From: Molossus alvarezi
Taxonomy: Eukaryota; Chordata; Mammalia; Chiroptera; Molossidae
Direction: 5' to 3'
Assembly: GCA_037176705.1 (NCBI GenBank)
Contig: CM073891.1
Coordinates: forward strand, 49,726,571-49,790,570
Length of the DNA: 64,000 bases
Shown here: in pieces, positions 60,101 to 64,000 of the stretch
How the letters are laid out: each line of letters begins with the position of its first letter
How positions within the stretch are numbered: position 1 is the first letter of the stretch
Translations under genes and position numbers: made by a program
Notes under the pieces: model-generated
Told to the model about the DNA's origin: nothing
The model's database searches: none
Seen by the model: the letters and a program-made list of their open reading frames with translations, nothing else

Positions 60101-61017
60101 ATGAATCCATAAAAATCCTAGAGGAGACTGTGGGCAACAAAATCTCAGACATCATACGTAGCAGAATTTTTACTGACACATCACCTAAGGCAATAGAAAC
60201 AAAGGAGAAAATGAACACATGGGACTACATCAAACTCAAAAGCTTCTGCACAGCGAAAGATACAATCATCAAAATGGAAAGGCTACCCACTGTATGGGAG
60301 AGCATAATTGCCAATGATATATCAGATAAGGGGTTAATTTCCAATATATATAGAGTGCTCATACAACTCCACAAAAGGAAGACAAAGAATCCAATTAAAA
60401 AATGGGCAGAGGAACTAAATAGTCACCTCTCCAAACAGGACATACAAATGGCTAAGAGACATATGAAGAAATGTTCATCATCACTAATCATCAGAGAGAT
60501 GCAAATCAAAACAACAATGAGGTATCACCTCACACCTGTCAGAATGGCCGCCATCAACAAATCATCAAACAACAAGTGTTGGCGAGGGTGTGGAGAAAAG
60601 GGGACTCTAGTACACTGTTGGTGGGAATGCAGACTGGTGCAGCCACTATGGAAAACAATATGGTGTCACCTCAAAAAATTAAAAATTGATCTCCCATTTG
60701 ACCCAGTGATCCCACTTCTAGGAATATACCCTACGAAGCATAAAACACCAATCAGAAAGAATATATGTACCCCCATGTTTGTAGCAGCACTATTTACAAT
60801 CGCTAAGATCTGGAAACAGCCCAAGTGCCCATCAGTAGACGAATGGATTAAAAAGCTGTGGTACATATACACAATGGAGTACTACGCAGCGGTAAGAAAG
60901 AAAGATCTCTTATCCTTTGAGACTACATGGAGGGACCTGGAAAGTATCATCCTAAGTGAAACAAGCCAAACAGAGAAAGACAAATTTCATATGATCTCAC
61001 TGATTTCTGGAATATAA
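57193..61017 (+). CDS. ORF2: L1 ORF2 protein (endonuclease / reverse transcriptase), intact
   Basis: 1274 uninterrupted codons, one fewer than human ORF2p. Residues 1-239 are the APE-type endonuclease with all active-site residues in register: N13, E42, D144 and N146 (in GDFNTPL), D204 (in KIDHM) and H229 (in SDHNG). About 380-480 is the Z region. The reverse transcriptase spans about 495-775, with motif A aspartate D599 (in SIDAEKAFD), [13 protein letters not shown], and the catalytic FADD at 699-702. The C-terminal cysteine motif C-x3-C-x7-H-x4-C is complete (C1129, C1133, H1141, C1146). The protein nicks target DNA at T/A-rich sites and copies L1 RNA in place; it also serves Ves SINEs and HAL1 in trans. 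The ATG has A at -3 and G at +4. Nothing seen would inactivate it. Confidence 0.97.
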   Translation: MAINKYISITTLNVNGLNAPIKRHRVADWIRKQDSSICCLQETHLTTKDSHRLKVKGWKKIFQANGKEKKAGVAILISDKIDFRLKAITRDKEAHYIILKGSIQQEDITLINIYAPNIGAPKYIKNLLEDFKGEIDSNTIIPGDFNTPLTSLDRSSRQKISKETETLNEALDQMDLIDIYRELHPKTTEFTFFSSAHGTFSKIDHMLGHKLSLYKFKKIEIITSIFSDHNGMKLEINCKKNIQRHFNTWKLNRMLLNNEWVTEEIKEEIKNFLETNENEDTTIQNLWDAAKAVLRGKLVELQAYLKKEEKSLIDYLTSQLKELESKQKENPRASRRKEIVRIRAEINDIETKKTIQRINKTKSWFFEKINKIDGPLARLTKKQRERTQIHKIRNETGEITTDPTEIQKIVNNYYEKLYGNKFENLSEMDKFLETHSLPKLDQIEIENLNRPITTEEIEDVIKTLPANKSPGPDGFTGEFYRTFKEELIPILLKLFQKIQEEGRLPNSFYEASITLIPKPEKDTTKKENYRPISLMNIDAKILNKILANRIQQYTRKIIHHDQVGFIPGMQGWYNIRKSINVIHHINKLKNKNHMIISIDAEKAFDKIQHPFLIKTLSSVGIEGSYLDIIKAIYERPTANIILNGQKLKAFPLRTGTRQGCPLSPLLFNIVLEVLATAIRQEEKIKGIQIGKEEVKLSLFADDMILYIENPKDSTKSLLDLINEFGKVAGYKINVKKSMAFLYTNDELTERETKQTIPFTIAAKKLRYLGINLTKEIKDLFAENYRSLKKEIEQDVKKWKNIPCSWIGRINIIKMSILPKAIYRFNAIPIKIPTAYFKELEQLLQKFIWNQKRPRIATAILKRKNKVGGITIPDFRLYYKATIIKTAWYWHKNRYIDQWNRIENPEMDPRQYAQLIFDKGGKSIQWSKDSLFNKWCWENWTATCQKMKLDHQLTPYTKINSKWIKDLNVTHESIKILEETVGNKISDIIRSRIFTDTSPKAIETKEKMNTWDYIKLKSFCTAKDTIIKMERLPTVWESIIANDISDKGLISNIYRVLIQLHKRKTKNPIKKWAEELNSHLSKQDIQMAKRHMKKCSSSLIIREMQIKTTMRYHLTPVRMAAINKSSNNKCWRGCGEKGTLVHCWWECRLVQPLWKTIWCHLKKLKIDLPFDPVIPLLGIYPTKHKTPIRKNICTPMFVAALFTIAKIWKQPKCPSVDEWIKKLWYIYTMEYYAAVRKKDLLSFETTWRDLESIILSETSQTEKDKFHMISLISGI

Positions 61018-61206
61018 TGAACATAACAGTTTGAGTACAATCCCCTAAGGAGTGTGGAGGGGAGAAAGGGATGAACAACAGAATTTATATGCATGTATGC
61101 ATGAACAGTGGACATGGACAACAATCGGGGGAAGGGGCAGGGAGGGAAGGGGGAGGGGGGAATCAGTGGGGGAAAAAAGGAGAATCATTTGTAACAAAAA
61201 TTAATC
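61018..61206 (+). other. L1 3' UTR with G-rich tract
   Basis: About 190 bp between the ORF2 stop and AATAAA. It contains the segment ATTTATATGCAT (61083) that recurs in the HAL1 3' UTR and at 39.1 kb. It also has a G-rich run at 61127-61172 with several blocks of 3-6 G, able to form a quadruplex; such polypurine tracts are a conserved trait of mammalian L1 3' UTRs. Confidence 0.85.
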
Positions 61207-61212
61207 AATAAA
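61207..61212 (+). terminator. L1 polyadenylation signal AATAAA
   Basis: AATAAA runs directly into the A tail at the end of the L1, in the sequence ATCAATAAAAAA. Confidence 0.8.
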
Positions 61213-61226
61213 AAAAAAAAAAAAAA

Positions 61227-61239
61227 AAAAGACAGAAGA
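61227..61239. repeat. Right target-site duplication of the full-length L1
   Basis: AAAAGACAGAAGA, identical to 54976-54988. It directly follows the A tail that begins in the AATAAA signal at 61207. Confidence 0.9.
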
Positions 61240-61929
61240 AAAATAAAAGAACTATTTGAGAAAGAAGAACTTATTGGCCAGAAAAAAATATATATAATCC
61301 AATCTGAATCTTTGGTAGAATTTGTGTAAAAATGCAGACAATGTGATTTTTCAAAAAGGTAGGTAATGTCCCCCTCCTACTCATGGCCATTCGGGTCCCA
61401 CCCTCACTGGGTACAGAGGAGGGTAGGCACATTGCCAGATTCTCTGTGGAGCGAAGCCACATCTCCAAGCTCTCCTTCTGACCCTGTGGGAGCTAATATC
61501 TGAGCCAAGGCCATGAGGTGAGGGCTTTCTGATTGCCTAAGTCACCAAGGTTTCCTGTTACTAAACCTGAATGTAAGCTCAGCCCCAGTATAATTTTCTT
61601 AGCACACCTGAATTAGCTACCTTTCTCCCCTTCTTTCAAATATATCTGGGGAATTCTCTGCTAAAGGAAAGATATTCAAATTCCTTGGAAAACCTTAGAA
61701 GTGGTTACAAAGAAGATTAAAATATTAATAGGCTACAAGCTCAAAGAACCTACTGAAAATTAAATTGAAACAAAACCTAAATTAATAAAGAAACATATTG
61801 AGTCAAAAGGACTTTTTATATTTTAAAAATGTCTTTATCTCTTAAATGCTGACATCCTTTAGAGAAATTTAAATGTTCTTAAATGGTTCTGTTTTAGCTT
61901 AATTCGCAAGCAACATATCTAAATAAAAA

Positions 61930-62070
61930 GATTCTTATTCTTTATTTTCGTCACTCACTAAATAAATGTTGTCTGTCCCTTACACTGGCAGGTCAGGGGG
62001 CAGCCATAGAGAAGAGAAAATATTTTCACCTTAAAAAGCTTATAGTCTAGAATAGAAAAATAAAACTTAA
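61930..62070 (-). repeat. Probable L2 remnant
   Basis: CACTCACTAAATAAATGTTGTC ... AAAAAGCTTATAGTCTAGAAT matches the reverse L2 3' region in order. Confidence 0.5.
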
Positions 62071-62209
62071 GCCACCAAAGAAGTACACTTTGAAAAATGA
62101 AATAAAAAAGTAGTTTGAATATTATTCAAAACGGGAAAATATATTGTTCATTCAAAATTCAATTTAAAAAAATAAAATATGTAAAAAATTGTAAGCAATT
62201 AAAAGTAGG

Positions 62210-62335
62210 TATTGCTAGCCCCGGTGTATAAATGAGAACGTTAAATAAGGTAAGGTAATTTTCTCAAGTGTACACAATGATTCAGCTTGGAAACCCAGAG
62301 ATAGTTGAATCAAGAATGTAATCTCATTCTAGAAT
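62210..62335 (-). repeat. Probable MIR remnant
   Basis: TATAAATGAGAACGTTAAAT, GTACACAATGATTCAGCTTGG and AACCCAGAGATAGTTGAATC resemble the reverse MIR core. Confidence 0.5.
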
Positions 62336-64000
62336 ATTAAGACACCTACAAAACAGACCAAAGTTATTCAGTAGTCACATAACGATGAACCTCAAACCGA
62401 ATAACAAATTATATATACTACTCTTGATCTTCTTAGCATTCTGATTTGTATTTTCTATTTCCTTCTCATCTACTATTTTCAATATTTCTTTTTAGTTAAT
62501 GTGAAATTTTATCTCATCTTCCTTTCCTCCAAAATCAGTACATCCTTTTCTTAATTATAGTCTCCTTTAATTGCCTTCTTTTTTAAAAAATGAATTCCTG
62601 ATGTCTTTATCATGGGCTTTCTAGTATGGAATTGGTATATATATTTAACCTAGAATTTATTTATAATCAAACATATGTGGAGCCATGTCTAGGGAGAAGT
62701 TAATAATTACAAAAGAACTATTCTCAGATTCATGGAGGAAAATAATGTGTCTTACTTCTTGCTATAATCACATTCCATAAGCAAATAAGCCAATAAATAA
62801 TAAAATTAGCAGGGCAAGCAAAATAGAGTTTGTCTACTATTTAAATAAATATTTATATTAAATATGTCATAATACATTTGACATGTTCATAATTCTTTAA
62901 CAGGTTACTTTTGCTTAAAAAGGGAAGAAATTAAGGGGTAGAGTAACCCTGTTGCTGAAATAGACATTGATGTAAAGCAGGTATCAAGCCTCTCTATTTG
63001 GGATGGTCAGATCACATTTTCTAAAAACTGGTATTTATCTACCCTAGTTTGTGTTTGTATCATTCAAAGCCTAAAGCATACGTTAAATTCTGCTAATAAT
63101 TCTATTAGATACAATATGTGGAAGTAAATTTCACAGATGTAATCAAATTCTCTGACTTTTAAATATTCATTAGTTATCTATTATTCACTATTCCATTTCA
63201 ATTAAAAGCATACCCTGTTAATTTTGTTCAGTGATTTAAGACATTCAAATGGACTGTTGGTGTATTTGTAAGTTAATTTTGAAAACTGGCCTGCTCTTTA
63301 AGTGCACTTTGAAAGGCAATGATGGCAATGACATTGAAAAGAAGTCTATGTATGACTTTGGCCTTCATACATTTGAAAGTCTTTAGTTAATACCCAAGAA
63401 ATTCACTTTGTGAACATTGCTTCCTTTATTTATTCTTTATAAGGCAATTGTAATTGGAAAATTGGAAAGTTCTTATTTGCTAAAAAGGAAAGCAAATGTG
63501 TAGTATTTGTGTGCATGATGTGCTAATGAAAAATGGCATCCAAGAAATTAGTATTGTGGAAAGCTAAAAATTAATCTAGCCTGATAAGTAATATATATAC
63601 ATATGCATTATATGTTTGTATATATGTATATGGCAATACAAAAGTCATATTAGGACGTTTTTATTGCTCTACCAATACTAAAGATATAAGATATAGCCCT
63701 GTAAATAATTAAAAATCTTTATTGACTTGATGTTAACTTTAACAGTTTCAATGCACATTCCAAATCAGTGGATGTTCACCATATGTGATAAATGTTTTGC
63801 ATATGTAAATGACGCTTCCATATAACAATTATAATATAGTTTTCATTAAATATATTTTCTTGATGCTAAATATAAAAACAGATAAAAATGTATTTGTTCA
63901 CACTAAATAGAAATAATCATCTAATTAAATCTAAGGGGCATAAAAAACTGGGAATACTTTAGTTTTACTGAAATAAAAATCAAACTAAAATTGATTAAAA

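Larger units (their letters stand above)
54989..61230 (+). mobile_element. Full-length, apparently intact L1 (LINE-1) retrotransposon
   Basis: An autonomous non-LTR retrotransposon with every expected part in order: tandem-monomer 5' UTR (to 56244), ORF1 (56245-57147), a 45-bp spacer, ORF2 (57193-61017), a short 3' UTR with a G-rich tract, AATAAA and a pure A tail of about 20. The 13-bp direct repeat AAAAGACAGAAGA lies at 54976-54988 and again at 61227-61239 without mismatch, so both ends are defined and the 5' end is not truncated. The implied nick on the minus strand is TTTT/AT, close to the L1 endonuclease preference TTTT/AA. No SINE or indel interrupts it. Perfect TSD, uninterrupted A tail and two open frames suggest a recent insertion that may still be able to move; activity is inference. 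Confidence 0.96.
61240..64000. other. AT-rich flank of the L1
   Basis: Only the L2 and MIR scraps noted and a TA/TG-rich patch at 63585-63632; a GC-richer piece at 61360-61600 is unassigned. Confidence 0.55.

Noticed and set aside
1..64000. CRISPR arrays, bacterial operons, promoters or riboswitches
   Set aside because: The window is mammalian nuclear DNA; regular repeats are microsatellites, SINEs or L1 monomers.
1..64000. Endogenous retrovirus with gag/pol/env, Helitrons or recent hAT/piggyBac elements
   Set aside because: No paired LTRs, retroviral frames, Helitron ends or long terminal inverted repeats were seen. Small degraded DNA transposons could have been missed by eye.

Overview
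The window reads as nuclear DNA of a bat. It is AT-rich and gene-poor, and no exon of a host gene can be recognised. It holds about two dozen copies of a tRNA-derived SINE of the Ves type, found in vespertilionoid and related bats. The Ves copies, the bat-like L1 3' ends and the absence of other lineage-specific SINEs point to Yangochiroptera, probably Vespertilionoidea (Vespertilionidae, Miniopteridae or Molossidae). The species cannot be told from sequence alone.

From 1 to 50 kb the sequence is old, mostly non-repetitive intergenic or intronic DNA. It carries a MaLR-like LTR (0.7 kb), many MIR and L2 remnants, old L1 relics (10.7, 29.8-31.7, 44.9 and 48.5-49.9 kb), a bat L1 3' piece with a 5' inversion (33.8-34.7 kb), a HAL1-type 3' end (39.1 kb) and scattered Ves SINEs on both strands, many with target-site duplications (TSDs).

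From 50.1 to 61.2 kb is a dense block of young retroelements. Four Ves SINEs stand close together, followed by a complete ORF1-only LINE (HAL1-like, minus strand, 51.96-54.52 kb) with its own TSD and two SINEs inside it. About 470 bp further on lies a complete L1 (plus strand, 54.99-61.23 kb) with a perfect 13-bp TSD, a tandem-monomer 5' UTR, an intact ORF1 (300 codons), an intact ORF2 (1274 codons, all endonuclease, reverse transcriptase and zinc-knuckle residues in place), a G-rich 3' UTR and a poly(A) tail. From 61.2 to 64 kb the sequence is again ordinary AT-rich DNA.

The elements form one functional set. The L1 encodes the RNA-binding chaperone (ORF1p) and the endonuclease/reverse transcriptase (ORF2p). 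HAL1 keeps only an ORF1 and the Ves SINEs encode nothing, so both depend on L1 ORF2p. The least expected member is a minimal SINE of about 85 bp: only the tRNA-like promoter head plus an A-rich tail. Three copies share diagnostic bases and the same 3' end point, so they look like a real subfamily and not chance truncations.
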